Shown here: positions 24,576 to 34,259 of the stretch, piece by piece
Layout: each line of letters begins with the position of its first letter
How positions within the stretch are numbered: the first letter of the stretch is position 1
DNA from: an uncultured Corynebacterium sp.
GTDB taxonomy: Bacteria; Actinomycetota; Actinomycetes; Mycobacteriales; Mycobacteriaceae
Length of the DNA stretch: 64,000 bases
NCBI RefSeq assembly: GCF_946223165.1
Contig: NZ_CAMIBP010000009.1
Span: forward strand, 15,926 to 79,925
Direction: 5' to 3'
Position numbers and translations under genes: made by a program
Notes under the pieces: model-generated
Databases searched by the model: none
The model's input: the letters and a program-made list of their open reading frames with translations, nothing else
What the model was told of the DNA's origin: nothing

Positions 24576-27275
24576 TTACAGCTTTAATTCCTCAATATCG
24601 AACTCCTTGCGCCCCGCGACGCGCTCGAAGCGGGTCGGTTCGCACGTCAAAACAATGACTTGTGACTTTCGTCCCATGTCTGTAACAAGAGTAGACATCA
24701 GCTCTACGCGTTGCGGGTCGCTGGAGCCCAAGGAGTCATCGATGAAGATCGGGACCCCTTCGCCGGAATCCCCGGCGGCGAGCTCCGCAATGGCAAAGCG
24801 CGTGATGAGCGCCAGCTGTTCTTTCGCGCCGCCGGACAGATCCGCGAGCGGGACGGTGGTCTCCCCCGTCGTGCGCGTGGTGACCGCCAGCTCGTCGTCG
24901 AGATCAAAGTACACCTCGGGTCCGTACACCACCCGGGCCAGCTCACTGAGCTTGCGGGCAAAGGGCTCGGCGTAGCGCTGCCGCGCCGCATCGCGGTGAC
25001 GCTCCATGACCTCGAGGAGGCGGCGCGCGGCCAGCGCCCGGCGCTCGACGTTGGCCAGCTGCGCCTGGGCGGCGGCGAGTTCCGCGTCCGCCATGGCGAG
25101 CGCTTCCGCGGCGCCCTCGGCCGACGCGATATAGGACTCCATGGACCACAGCTGCTTCTTCGCGTTCTCCTGGCGTTCCAGGATGGACGTCTCCCGGGCG
25201 ACCTCGCCGTCGAGCAGCTTGAGCGCCAGTTCCGGGGCAAGCTCGGCCACGCGGGCGGCGGTGGCGGACACCGTCTGCGCCAGCTCCTCGTGCGCCGCGA
25301 CGGCTGCGGACTCCGCGGACTGCAGCTCCTCGAGGGCCACGTCCTCTTCCGCGGAGGCGAGGGTGGCCTCGGCGCGCGCCAGGTTCTCCCCCGCCGCAGC
25401 GCGGTGGGCCATGAGCGTCGCGAGCTCCAGCTCGGCGCGCTTATCCCGCAGCGGCTCGAGCTCCGCCTCGGCGCGGTCGACGGCATCCGAGGCCTCCGCG
25501 AGCGCCGCCTCGGCCTCCGCCAGGCTGGGCAGGTCGCTGGCATCGTCCGCACAAGAGGATTCGGCCTCGGACGCAGCGCCGGCCAGTGCCTTGGCGCGCG
25601 CCCGCAGCTCGCCGAGGTCGTCGCCGCGCAGGGCGCCGGACAACTCAGCCCGGGCCCGCCCAAGCTCCTCATCAAGCGCGCGATGCTCGTCGCGGCGCGC
25701 ACGGACCTCCTCCACACTGTCGCAGCCCAGCTCCTCCAGGACGTCGGCCAACGCCGACCGGGCGGCCTCCTCGCGGGCCACCGCGTCCGTGCGCGCGCCG
25801 GCGCCGGCGGCAAAACGGGCGGTGATGCCACCGATGCCGATGACCGTGCCCTCGGCCAGCTCCACCGGGGTCTCCTCCCCCGCGGGCAACGTCACCGCGG
25901 CGCCGTCGACGGTAATCGATGCCTCCGGCTCCGCGGTGAACAGCAGCTTGGCGGCGGCCTGCGCACGCAACTGCGTGGCCAGCGCCAACTCGCCGGCGGC
26001 GGCCTCAGCGCGGCTAACGTCGGCATCGCTCACCACGCGGCCGCGGGCGGCGGCGGCCTCACCGGCTGCGGTGACGGCGTCCTCGAGGGCGTCGAGCTGC
26101 GTCAGGCGCGCGGACAGCTCCGCGGCCGCGGCCCGATCCGCAGCCGCGCTCTCCGCGGCGCGGGCAGCGGCAACGACGGCGCGGGCGGCCTCCCGCTCCT
26201 CCTTCGCGGTGGCGAGCGTGGCGGCAGCTGCGGCGCGGCGGTCGGCTTCCTCGGCGGCCGCGGTCGTGGCCGCGTCCACGCGCGGGGACAGCTCGTCGAC
26301 GGCGGCGCGGGCGTTCCGGGCGACATCGGCAAGCTCGGCACGGCGGGCGACCTCGGCGCGGGCATGCTCGACATCGTGAGCCGCGCGGTCCAGCTCGGTG
26401 CGCTGGGTGGCCAGCGATTCCTGCGCCGCAGTGGCGGCCTCGGCCGCGGTGCGCTTGGCGGCGACTTCCTCGCGCACCTCGGGCAGGACCTTCTCCGTCT
26501 CCGTGAGGGTGCGCTTCGCCTGCGCGTGCTTCTCGACGTAGCCCTCCAGCTGCCGCATGGCCTCCGCGGCGGCGGCCTGTGCTTGGACCGCGGCGTCCAC
26601 GCGGGACTGCGCCGCGGAGTACTCGCCGGTGGGTTTTCCGGACTTGCCCGTGAAGTAAAGCGCGTATTCGCGCTGCACGGCGAGCATGAGCGCCGAATCC
26701 CCGGCGCCCTCTGCGCTGCCTACGCTGCCTGCACCCGACGCCGAGTGCTCGGCAGGTTCGGCCCCCGTCACGGCATCGAGCGCGCCGGTGAGCGAGGGCA
26801 GGCCCGCGGCGGCGATGGCCGTGCCCTCGTCCCCCTGGCGCAAAAACAACGCGCCGAGCAGGCTGAGATCCACGGACTCCTCGAGGATGCGGCCTAGCTC
26901 CTTGTCCGCGGCCTCGCCCGTGAGCGTGGCCCGGCGCGGGGAGCGCACGGTGAGCTCCGCCGCGGGCTTTTTGAGAAAGCGCTTAAATATGGTGACGTCA
27001 TAGTCCCCGGCATGGAACGACACCGTGATCTCCGGCGCGGCGTCCGCGTCCGCGGACTTCAACCAGCCAGCTCCGAAGTTGGCAAATCCGCCGCGGGGAC
27101 GCGCGGCCTTGGAGCCGTGCGGCTCGGTGAGACAGATCTTCACGGCGTCGAGCAGCGTCGACTTGCCGGCCTCATTGCCGCCGTGGATGACGATGACGCC
27201 GGTGTCCGGCAGGGCGTCGGCCTTGAGGTGGCGCACGCCGCGCACGTTGGACAGCTCAATGGAAGATAGAAACAT
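24576..27275 (-). CDS. Rad50/SbcC-like (YhaN-type) AAA ATPase
   Basis: An 899-residue SMC-like protein. The N-terminal ATPase half shows Walker A HGGNEAGKSTLLDAVK (about residues 31-46). A long alanine/glutamate-rich coiled coil fills roughly residues 190-720, with a hinge-like break near 440-490 (GTVIGIGGITARFAAGAG). The C-terminal half carries the signature LSGGAKEQLALITRFAI and Walker B VPIFIDDSLGSSDPQR. The ending (SQVIVLTCEPTRFERV) resembles B. subtilis YhaN more than classical SbcC. It starts directly after the stop of the nuclease gene (TAG-ATG), so the two surely form a Mre11-Rad50-type pair acting on DNA ends. Confidence 0.85.
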   Translation of the reverse strand: MFLSSIELSNVRGVRHLKADALPDTGVIVIHGGNEAGKSTLLDAVKICLTEPHGSKAARPRGGFANFGAGWLKSADADAAPEITVSFHAGDYDVTIFKRFLKKPAAELTVRSPRRATLTGEAADKELGRILEESVDLSLLGALFLRQGDEGTAIAAAGLPSLTGALDAVTGAEPAEHSASGAGSVGSAEGAGDSALMLAVQREYALYFTGKSGKPTGEYSAAQSRVDAAVQAQAAAAEAMRQLEGYVEKHAQAKRTLTETEKVLPEVREEVAAKRTAAEAATAAQESLATQRTELDRAAHDVEHARAEVARRAELADVARNARAAVDELSPRVDAATTAAAEEADRRAAAAATLATAKEEREAARAVVAAARAAESAAADRAAAAELSARLTQLDALEDAVTAAGEAAAARGRVVSDADVSRAEAAAGELALATQLRAQAAAKLLFTAEPEASITVDGAAVTLPAGEETPVELAEGTVIGIGGITARFAAGAGARTDAVAREEAARSALADVLEELGCDSVEEVRARRDEHRALDEELGRARAELSGALRGDDLGELRARAKALAGAASEAESSCADDASDLPSLAEAEAALAEASDAVDRAEAELEPLRDKRAELELATLMAHRAAAGENLARAEATLASAEEDVALEELQSAESAAVAAHEELAQTVSATAARVAELAPELALKLLDGEVARETSILERQENAKKQLWSMESYIASAEGAAEALAMADAELAAAQAQLANVERRALAARRLLEVMERHRDAARQRYAEPFARKLSELARVVYGPEVYFDLDDELAVTTRTTGETTVPLADLSGGAKEQLALITRFAIAELAAGDSGEGVPIFIDDSLGSSDPQRVELMSTLVTDMGRKSQVIVLTCEPTRFERVAGRKEFDIEELKL

Positions 27276-28421
27276 CTAGGCCCCCTGACCGCTGAGTCGG
27301 AAGAGAAGGTTGGCGGCGTCGCGGTCCACCGGGTCGCTGGCCAGCCCGTCGACGAGCTCCTCCAGCGCCGCGCGCGCGTACCCCGTCAGCCCCAGCTGCT
27401 CGAGTTCTAAAGGCTGCGGCTCAAGGACCAGATCCATAGTGCGCTCGCGCTCATAGAGGGCCGCGAAAGTGTCCTGCCACGCGGCCAGGCCGTCCTCCAG
27501 CGCGCGCTGGGCCGCCAGGGTCACGGTGCCGCGCAGCCCGTACTTGATGACGGTGCGTGACTTGTCCGGGTAGGCGGCCAGGCGGGCGAGGAAGTCCTGC
27601 ACGTCCGCCTCGTCCGCGAGGTACGCCGACACCGCGTCGAAAATCCAGCGCCCCACGGAGTGCTCCTCCACCTCCACGGACGCCTGCGCCGCACCGTCCT
27701 TGCGCACGCGCACGACGAGGGCGTTGCCGGAGGCGTTTTCTCCCTTGTCCCCGTCAAGCTCGTGGAAGTCCGTGGTCTCCGGGGAGCCGGAGAACCACAC
27801 CGCGCCCGTGCCGCCGAGCGACGCCGTGGAGTGCGTATCCCCCAGCGCCACGTAGTCCACCGCGCCGGAGCGCACGGCATTCTCAACGGTGGGCAGATCA
27901 ATGAGGTCCGGCGCCGGCTCAGACGCGCGCGAGGACACCTGGCCGTGGGCCACGAGGATCCTGATCGCGGGCGTCGACTCCAGCGGGGCGAGCGCTGCGG
28001 CGACGATGTCCTCCGTGGCGCGCTTAGTGAGATACGGCGCGCCGAGCAGTTCCACCCCCGGGTCCACCGCGCAGGGCTGGGTGTCCTTGAGGACGTGAAC
28101 ATTCCCGCCGTCCACGCGGGCCAGCGAGGAATCCGCGACGAGGGGATCATGGTTGCCGGGCAGAAGATAGACCGGCACCGGCAGGCGCTCAAACGCCTCC
28201 TTCGCGCGGCCGAGCGTCTGACGGGTGAGCGAGTTGTGTTCGAAGACATCACCCGCCACGACGATGAACGCCGCGCCCGTTTCCCGCGCCAGCTCGCCCA
28301 GCCGGGCGATAGCCTCCAGCCGGTCCTGCGCGAAGCGGTGCTGGGCCTCCCCCTCGAGGAACCAATAGGTCATCCCCAGCTGCAGGTCTGAGGTGTGGAT
28401 GAAGGTGACGTCATAAGCCAT
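27276..28421 (-). CDS. Mre11/SbcD-like (YhaO-type) metallophosphoesterase nuclease
   Basis: A 381-residue calcineurin-like nuclease. The metal ligands are visible in order: TFIHTSDLQLG, VAGDVFEHNS, LLPGNHD, VAHGQVSS and ALGDTHS. The usual DxH of the first motif is DLQ here. B. subtilis YhaO and related enzymes vary at this place too, as far as I recall. The C-terminal ~130 residues would bind the ATPase partner. ATG 28421 is preferred to the longer frame since the first 10 residues of that frame look non-native. It lies 38 bp after the SWIM-protein gene. Confidence 0.85.
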   Translation of the reverse strand: MAYDVTFIHTSDLQLGMTYWFLEGEAQHRFAQDRLEAIARLGELARETGAAFIVVAGDVFEHNSLTRQTLGRAKEAFERLPVPVYLLPGNHDPLVADSSLARVDGGNVHVLKDTQPCAVDPGVELLGAPYLTKRATEDIVAAALAPLESTPAIRILVAHGQVSSRASEPAPDLIDLPTVENAVRSGAVDYVALGDTHSTASLGGTGAVWFSGSPETTDFHELDGDKGENASGNALVVRVRKDGAAQASVEVEEHSVGRWIFDAVSAYLADEADVQDFLARLAAYPDKSRTVIKYGLRGTVTLAAQRALEDGLAAWQDTFAALYERERTMDLVLEPQPLELEQLGLTGYARAALEELVDGLASDPVDRDAANLLFRLSGQGA

Positions 28422-28459
28422 GCCCACCACCTTAAACCGCGGGGCGGACACGCGGCCCT

Positions 28460-29305
28460 TTAACTCCGGTCGCGGCGGGTGAGGTAGTCGTACAAGTCTT
28501 CGATGTCGCTCACCGCGCGCAGCAGCTCAATGTTCGTGTGGCTCACCGAGCGCAGCGCCCTGCGCAGCAGATCCATATCCGAGTCCTGCAGCGCCGGGGC
28601 CGCCTTGGGCTGCGGCAGATCGGGCAGGTCCCGGCCGTCCCAAAACAGCGCGTTACGCTCTTCGTTGTCCAATCCGGACTGCGGCGAGAAGGCGTCACGG
28701 GAGGCCTCCGCCGCCTTGGACATCATGAGCTGCTCGAGGCTGGCGAAGTTGAGGCCGCGCATGGCAAAGACGACGGCTGGGTCGGCGTCCATCCGCGCGG
28801 CCAGGCGGTCCACGACGGCCACGACGTGCTTGCACACCCGCGAGTTGTCCGGGCACGTGCAGGAGAAGCGGATGTCGTTATCGTCCTCGCCGAGCAGCAG
28901 GTTGAGCACGCTCAGCGGCAGGAGGCCCTCGCGGGCATCGCGCAGCGCGTTGGGCGTGCGCGCCATGAGATCGGCGACCTGCGTGAGCTGATCATTGGAG
29001 CGGTACGGCAGCTGGATGAGCACGGCAAACGGCTCGTTCTGCGAGCCGGCCACGCGGCCGTGGATAGCGCCGTTGCGCACGTCGAGCCCCACGACGTGGC
29101 CCTGGCGCGCGTAGTCGCGCCCGCGCTTCAGGCGGCCGGAGTCCACCTGGCGGCTCATGACGGAGACGAGGCGCGTGGCCGCCGGTGACAGCGTCGAGCC
29201 GGAGTGATCAACGCGCTCGACCTTGAGGACCTCGTCCGCGGTGGTCACGCGCTTCTTAGTCCCGAAGTTGACGTAGGTGACGTTGTCCTTGTTCACGCCG
29301 GCCAT
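28460..29305 (-). CDS. SWIM zinc-finger protein
   Basis: A 281-residue protein with a SWIM motif CTCPDNSRVCKHVVAVV (C-x-C-xn-C-x-H) at about residues 141-157. The N-terminal ~120 residues carry RGRDYARQGHVVGLDVRNG, a conserved lead-in seen in SWIM proteins that accompany SNF2 helicases. The motif likely binds zinc and contacts DNA or the helicase. Its ATG follows the helicase TAA with no gap, which argues for coupled expression and a shared complex. Confidence 0.85.
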   Translation of the reverse strand: MAGVNKDNVTYVNFGTKKRVTTADEVLKVERVDHSGSTLSPAATRLVSVMSRQVDSGRLKRGRDYARQGHVVGLDVRNGAIHGRVAGSQNEPFAVLIQLPYRSNDQLTQVADLMARTPNALRDAREGLLPLSVLNLLLGEDDNDIRFSCTCPDNSRVCKHVVAVVDRLAARMDADPAVVFAMRGLNFASLEQLMMSKAAEASRDAFSPQSGLDNEERNALFWDGRDLPDLPQPKAAPALQDSDMDLLRRALRSVSHTNIELLRAVSDIEDLYDYLTRRDRS

Positions 29306-32300
29306 TTATGCCTCTCTTCCGCGGTAGCTCATGAGATCGGCCAGCTGGTCCGCGGAGAGCTCCGTGAGCCAGCCCTCGCCCTCGCCCACGACGGCGCCGG
29401 CCAACTCCATCTTGCCGTCGAGGATGTCCTGGATGGACTCCTCCAGCGTTCCGGCGGTAATCATCTTGTACACCTGCACGTTGCGCTCCTGGCCGATGCG
29501 GAACGCGCGGTCCGTGGCCTGGTTCTCCACGGCCGGGTTCCACCAGCGGTCCATGTGCACCACGATGTTGGCCGCGGTGAGGTTGAGGCCCGTGCCGCCG
29601 GCCTTGAGCGAGAGGATCATCGCGGGCGGCCCGTCGGGAGTCTGGAACTCCTCCACCATCGCGTCGCGCTTGGCCTTCGTGACGCCGCCGTGGAGGAACG
29701 GGATGTCGCGCCCCAGCTGCTGGCTGAGATACGGCTGCAGGATATCCCCGAAGGCCTTGTACTGGGTGAACACGAGAATGCGCTCGCCAGACTCCGTGGC
29801 CTCATCCACGATCCGCATGAGCTCGGCCACTTTGCCGGAGCGGTGCTTGCCGCGCAGCGTCACGGCGCTGCCATCGCCCAGGTAATGCGCCGGGTGGTTG
29901 CAGATCTGCTTAATGCGGGTCAGCGACGCCAGGACCAGGCCGCGGCGGCGCATGCCGGAGGCCTCCTCCAGGCGCCGCTGGATGTCGTCCACGAGCGCCT
30001 TGTACAGCGCCGCCTGCTCGTCCGTCATGGACACGGTGATGATCTGCTCGGACTTCTCCGGCAGGTCATCGATGATATTCGGGTCCGTCTTGAGGCGGCG
30101 CAGAATGAACGGCGCGATGAGCTGGCGCAGGCGCTCGGCCATTTCCGGGTCCTCGCCGCGCTCGATGGCCTTGGCAAAGTGGTTACGGAAAAAACTGGCC
30201 GACCCCAGCACGCCCGGGTTGCAGAAGTCCAGGATGGAGCGCATCTCGCTGAGGCGATTTTCCACCGGGGTGCCCGTGAGCGCTATCCGATGCCGCGAGG
30301 GCAGCGAGCGCACCGCCTTCGAGGCCTGCGTCGCGCTGTTCTTGATCGCCTGGGCCTCATCGAGCACCACGCGGTCCCACTCCACTTGGCCCAGGGTGAG
30401 GAAGTCGCGCCCGGCCGTGCCGTAGGAGGTGATGACCAGGTCGTAGCCGGGGGCCTGCTCTATAAACTCGGCGTCCTTGAGGCGCTGGCTGCCATGCTGG
30501 ACCAGCACCGAGAACCCGGGCACGAACTTCGCGGCCTCGCGGGCCCAGTTGCCCACCACCGACGTCGGCGCGATAACGAGCGTGGGCCCCAGCTTCTCCC
30601 CGCCGGGCGCGGCCTTTTCCACCGCGATGGTGGCCAGCAGCTGCAGGGTCTTGCCCAGGCCCATGTCGTCCGCGAGCACGGCGCCGATGTTGTTGCGCGA
30701 CATCCAATAGAGCCAGTCGACACCGCGGCGCTGGTAGTCGCGCAGCTCCGCGTGCACGGTGTCCGGGATGTCGACGCGCTCGGGTGCCACGGTGCCCATG
30801 CCGCCCAGCAACGACGTAAACCAGCCGGAGCCGGTGAACTCGATGGGCTCGCGCGCCATGGCCTCGAGCGCCAACTGGCGCAACTCCGCGAGGGTGACCT
30901 GCCCCAGGTCGGCGTCGCCGGCCTGGGCGTTGAATTCCTCCAGGCGGCGCTCGACGTCCGCGAGCAGCTCGCGCCAGCCGGGCAGGTCCAGCTCCTTGGC
31001 GTGGAGCGCCTCCCGCATGGCCTGGTCCAGCTCTTTCTTCGCCCGGGTGCGCGATGTCTTGGCCAGCTGCTCCATGTACTCGTTGATGCGGCCCAGCGCG
31101 CTCGTGTCCGCCATGACCCACTCGCCGCGCAGCTGGATAAGGCCCGACTTCGACTCAACGAGCTGCGCCATCTCCTCGTCCGTGAGCTCCGTGTCGCCGA
31201 CGGAGAGCTTCCAGTCGTACTCCACTAGCTTGTCCAGGCCGAGGTGGGCCCGGGTGGCGGACTCCGCGGCATCGCCAGCAGGTGCACGGGTCTCCAGTCG
31301 GGCCTTGGTCTCCATGTGCGCCCAGGCCTTGGGCAGCATGACCGTGAACCCGGCGGTGCGCAGCGCTGCCGCGTCCTCCCCGACGAAGTTCACGAGGTCC
31401 TCCGTGGACAGGTACACGTCCCAATCACCGGCATTCTCGAAGTAGCGCGGCGCCGGCTTCGACGCCGCCGGGTCGAGCGCTTTAGCGATCCCGATGGCTC
31501 GGCGCTGGGCGTCGCGCAGCTTTTCCATGCTCGAACGGTCCAGCTGCCCGGCGCGCACCGGCTGAGGCGAGTCCGTGCCAGAGCGGACCTGGACGCGGAT
31601 GGGCCACACGTAATCCTCGGGGGCTATCTCCGTGGCCGCGGCGTCCTCCTTCGGCGGCTCCTCCACGATGAAGACGAGCTGGAGGTCCACCTGCGTGATG
31701 GAGTCCTTCCACTCGTTGAGCCCGCGCAGCAGCTGCGCGCGCCCCCGCTTGACAGGCGTGGTGTGGAGGATGGAGTCGACAAACTCGTGCCACGGGTACG
31801 GGCGCATGGCCGTCTGGAGGTCTTTGAGCTCCATGTAGGCAATCCAGTGGGTGAGCTCGTCCGCCATGTCGTCCGTCAGCGAGCGGTTGTTGACCGTGAG
31901 GATGCCCGGCGCGGCCGCGATCATCTCTGCCAACCAGCCGCGCTCCCCCAGGCCTGAGGCCAGCTGCCACATGGGCAGCCACTCGCCCGACTGATAGTTC
32001 AGCCGCAGCGTAACGCGCCCCGCGCGCACGAATTCCGCCAGCCCCTTGTACGCCCGCATGAGCCACCGCAGATCCGGCGCGATGGTGGCCCGCTGCTCCG
32101 CGGTAATTCCGGCCAGGTGTTCCAGCGCCGCGAGCTGGCTGAGCACCACCACAGTCTCATCGGGGCCGAACATCCCCATGGGTACCATGAGGGAGACGTC
32201 TTTGCCCTTCGGGGTGCGCAGCGTCATCCGCGCGCGGTTGCGAAAAGATTTCTTGGACAAGATAGCCTCAACCGCCTCCGGGAAGGTTCCTTCCGGCACC

Positions 32301-32398
32301 GCGGAGGCCTGAACAATCTTGTGGCCTTCGACCTGCTCAATCCACAAACCCAGGCCGCTCAAAGGCAGCCAAATGCCGTGAAGGAGGTAAGAAGACAT
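29306..32398 (-). CDS. SNF2-family helicase (HepA type)
   Basis: A 1030-residue SF2 translocase. The first ~560 residues are a helicase-associated domain typical of bacterial SNF2 proteins that travel with SWIM proteins. The motor follows: DDMGLGKTLQLLA (motif I), VITSYGTAGRD (Ia), VLDEAQAIKN (II), LTGTPVENRL (III), LVFTQYKAFGD (IV), SLKAGGTGLNLTAAN (V) and ATDRAFRIGQ (VI). ATG 32398 is chosen over the longer frame because TAGACT lies 7 nt before it, giving a leaderless start. It is the first gene of the four-gene run 32398-24576. Confidence 0.92.
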   Translation of the reverse strand: MSSYLLHGIWLPLSGLGLWIEQVEGHKIVQASAVPEGTFPEAVEAILSKKSFRNRARMTLRTPKGKDVSLMVPMGMFGPDETVVVLSQLAALEHLAGITAEQRATIAPDLRWLMRAYKGLAEFVRAGRVTLRLNYQSGEWLPMWQLASGLGERGWLAEMIAAAPGILTVNNRSLTDDMADELTHWIAYMELKDLQTAMRPYPWHEFVDSILHTTPVKRGRAQLLRGLNEWKDSITQVDLQLVFIVEEPPKEDAAATEIAPEDYVWPIRVQVRSGTDSPQPVRAGQLDRSSMEKLRDAQRRAIGIAKALDPAASKPAPRYFENAGDWDVYLSTEDLVNFVGEDAAALRTAGFTVMLPKAWAHMETKARLETRAPAGDAAESATRAHLGLDKLVEYDWKLSVGDTELTDEEMAQLVESKSGLIQLRGEWVMADTSALGRINEYMEQLAKTSRTRAKKELDQAMREALHAKELDLPGWRELLADVERRLEEFNAQAGDADLGQVTLAELRQLALEAMAREPIEFTGSGWFTSLLGGMGTVAPERVDIPDTVHAELRDYQRRGVDWLYWMSRNNIGAVLADDMGLGKTLQLLATIAVEKAAPGGEKLGPTLVIAPTSVVGNWAREAAKFVPGFSVLVQHGSQRLKDAEFIEQAPGYDLVITSYGTAGRDFLTLGQVEWDRVVLDEAQAIKNSATQASKAVRSLPSRHRIALTGTPVENRLSEMRSILDFCNPGVLGSASFFRNHFAKAIERGEDPEMAERLRQLIAPFILRRLKTDPNIIDDLPEKSEQIITVSMTDEQAALYKALVDDIQRRLEEASGMRRRGLVLASLTRIKQICNHPAHYLGDGSAVTLRGKHRSGKVAELMRIVDEATESGERILVFTQYKAFGDILQPYLSQQLGRDIPFLHGGVTKAKRDAMVEEFQTPDGPPAMILSLKAGGTGLNLTAANIVVHMDRWWNPAVENQATDRAFRIGQERNVQVYKMITAGTLEESIQDILDGKMELAGAVVGEGEGWLTELSADQLADLMSYRGREA

Positions 32399-32576
32399 GC
32401 GGAATAGTCTAACACTCGGCCACCCCAGCGCCGGCTCTGCCGACTGCACAGACTTCTGCGCAACGTCCACCCGCCGCGTCATAGAAACACAAATCTGTTA
32501 TTTTGCACACATAGCCTGACCTAACCAGTTACGATGGCTTCGTTCGAGACTCTCCCGAAACAATAGGAAGGCTCCA

Positions 32577-34130
32577 GTGGATACTTCGACGTGGTACATC
32601 ATCGCCATCATCATCTACCTCTTCGTCATGCTCGGCATCGGCTACTGGTCCTACAAGCAGACCAGTGAGTACGACGAGTACGTGCTAGGCGGCCGCAGCC
32701 TCAGCCCGTTCGTCGCCGCGATGTCGGCCGGCGCCTCCGACATGTCCGGCTGGCTCCTCATGGGCCTGCCGGGCGCTCTGTTCGCCTCCGGCCTCTCCGA
32801 GGCGTGGATCGCCATCGGCCTGACCGCCGGCGCCTGGGCCAACTGGAAGTGGGTCGCCCCGCGCCTGCGCTCCTACTCCGAGGTGGCCAACAACTCCATT
32901 ACGGTGCCCTCGTTCTTTGAGAACCGCCTGCACGACTCTTCGCGCCTGCTGCGCATCATCTCCGCGGCCATCATCATCTTCTTCTTCACTTTCTATGTCT
33001 CTTCCGGCATGGTGTCCGGTGGCCGATACTTCGAGTCCACCTTCCACGGCAGCTACCTGACCGGCATGCTCATCGTCGCGGCCGTGACCGTGGCTTACAC
33101 CTTCATCGGCGGCTTCCTCGCGGTGTCGTATACCGACGTGGTCCAGGGCCTGCTCATGTTTGCCTCGCTGGCCATTGTCCCCATCATGGCGATCATCGCC
33201 CTTGACAACCCGGCGGAGATTTTCTCCTTCGCCGCGGAGAACCCCTACGCTACCGGCGGCGTCCTGGAGAACCCGCACTACTTCAGTCTCTTCTCCGGTG
33301 TCTCCGCCGCCGTCATCATCGGCAACATCGCCTGGGGCCTGGGCTACTTCGGCCAGCCGCACATCATCGTCCGCTTCATGGCGCTGCGCTCGCCTGCCGA
33401 TGCCGTCCAGGGCCGCCGCATCGGCATCGCCTGGATGGCACTGTCCATGCTGGGCGGCCTCTTCGTCGCGCTGGCCGGTACCGTCTTCTTCACCCAGAAG
33501 GACTACTCCATTACGGACCAGGAGAACTACGAGACCATCTTCCTCGACATGGCACAGATCCTGTTCCACCCGCTGTTTGCCGGCCTGGTCCTCACCGCCG
33601 TTTTGGCGGCCATCATGTCCACCATGGCCTCCCAGATGCTCGTCGTGTCCTCCTCGCTTATCGAGGACATGTTCAAGGCGTTCACCAAGCGCGAGCCCTC
33701 TGAGAGCACCCTCATCAATCTCTCGCGCACCGCGGTCCTGGCCATCGCCGTCTTCGCCGCTGTGCTGGCCATCAAGCCGCAGGACTCCATCCTCAACCTC
33801 GTGGGCTTTGCCTGGGCCGGCTTCGGCGCGGCCTTCGGCCCGCTGGTCCTGCTCTCCCTCTACTGGAAGAAGCTCACCACACAGGGCGCCCTGTGGGGCA
33901 TGATTGTCGGCGCCGTCGTCACCATCGGCTGGGGCCTTAGCCCCCTGGGCGACGTTCTCTACGAGATCGTCCCGGGCTTCCTGGCCAGCCTCGTCGTCAC
34001 CATCGGACTCTCCCTCGCGGGCAAGTCCCCCTCCCAGGAGGTCCTTGACGAATTCGACCAGGCCAGCGCCCTGGCCGCCCGCGCCGCCCAAGACAAGGAC
34101 TTCGACTTCTCGCAGGCCACCCCGTCCTAA
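32577..34130 (+). CDS. putP: Sodium/proline symporter
   Basis: A 517-residue member of the solute:sodium symporter family with about thirteen spans. Early motifs are YVLGGRSLSPFVAAMSAGASDMSGWLLMGLPG, broken here only for length, and later GYFGQPHIIVRFMALRS and ILAAIMSTMASQMLVVSSSL-type residues at span 9 that form the sodium site. These match PutP closely. GTG 32577 has AGGAAGG upstream. It imports proline as nutrient or osmoprotectant. A long inverted repeat lies behind the stop. Confidence 0.92.
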   Translation: MDTSTWYIIAIIIYLFVMLGIGYWSYKQTSEYDEYVLGGRSLSPFVAAMSAGASDMSGWLLMGLPGALFASGLSEAWIAIGLTAGAWANWKWVAPRLRSYSEVANNSITVPSFFENRLHDSSRLLRIISAAIIIFFFTFYVSSGMVSGGRYFESTFHGSYLTGMLIVAAVTVAYTFIGGFLAVSYTDVVQGLLMFASLAIVPIMAIIALDNPAEIFSFAAENPYATGGVLENPHYFSLFSGVSAAVIIGNIAWGLGYFGQPHIIVRFMALRSPADAVQGRRIGIAWMALSMLGGLFVALAGTVFFTQKDYSITDQENYETIFLDMAQILFHPLFAGLVLTAVLAAIMSTMASQMLVVSSSLIEDMFKAFTKREPSESTLINLSRTAVLAIAVFAAVLAIKPQDSILNLVGFAWAGFGAAFGPLVLLSLYWKKLTTQGALWGMIVGAVVTIGWGLSPLGDVLYEIVPGFLASLVVTIGLSLAGKSPSQEVLDEFDQASALAARAAQDKDFDFSQATPS

Positions 34131-34146
34131 CCCAGCCCCCTGCGGC

Positions 34147-34215
34147 TTAGGTGATGCCTTTCTCTCCCAATCACCCCTACAACACGCCCCATAAAGAGAG
34201 AAACACATCACCTAA
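34147..34215. terminator. Long imperfect inverted repeat after putP
   Basis: Two 20-nt arms match except for two central bases: TTAGGTGATG-cc-TTTCTCTC (34147-34166) and GAGAGAAA-ca-CATCACCTAA (34196-34215). The 29-nt loop is unpaired. It may terminate putP or act as a binding site before the nuclease gene. No T-run follows. Confidence 0.5.
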
Positions 34216-34259
34216 CCACCACCAGGAACCCCGCCGGGCCCGCTGCAGTCGAATGAGGC

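Noticed and set aside
24711..26897. A 728-residue plus-strand frame opposite the Rad50-like gene
   Set aside because: Arg/Gly-rich antisense translation of the coiled-coil region; no motif.
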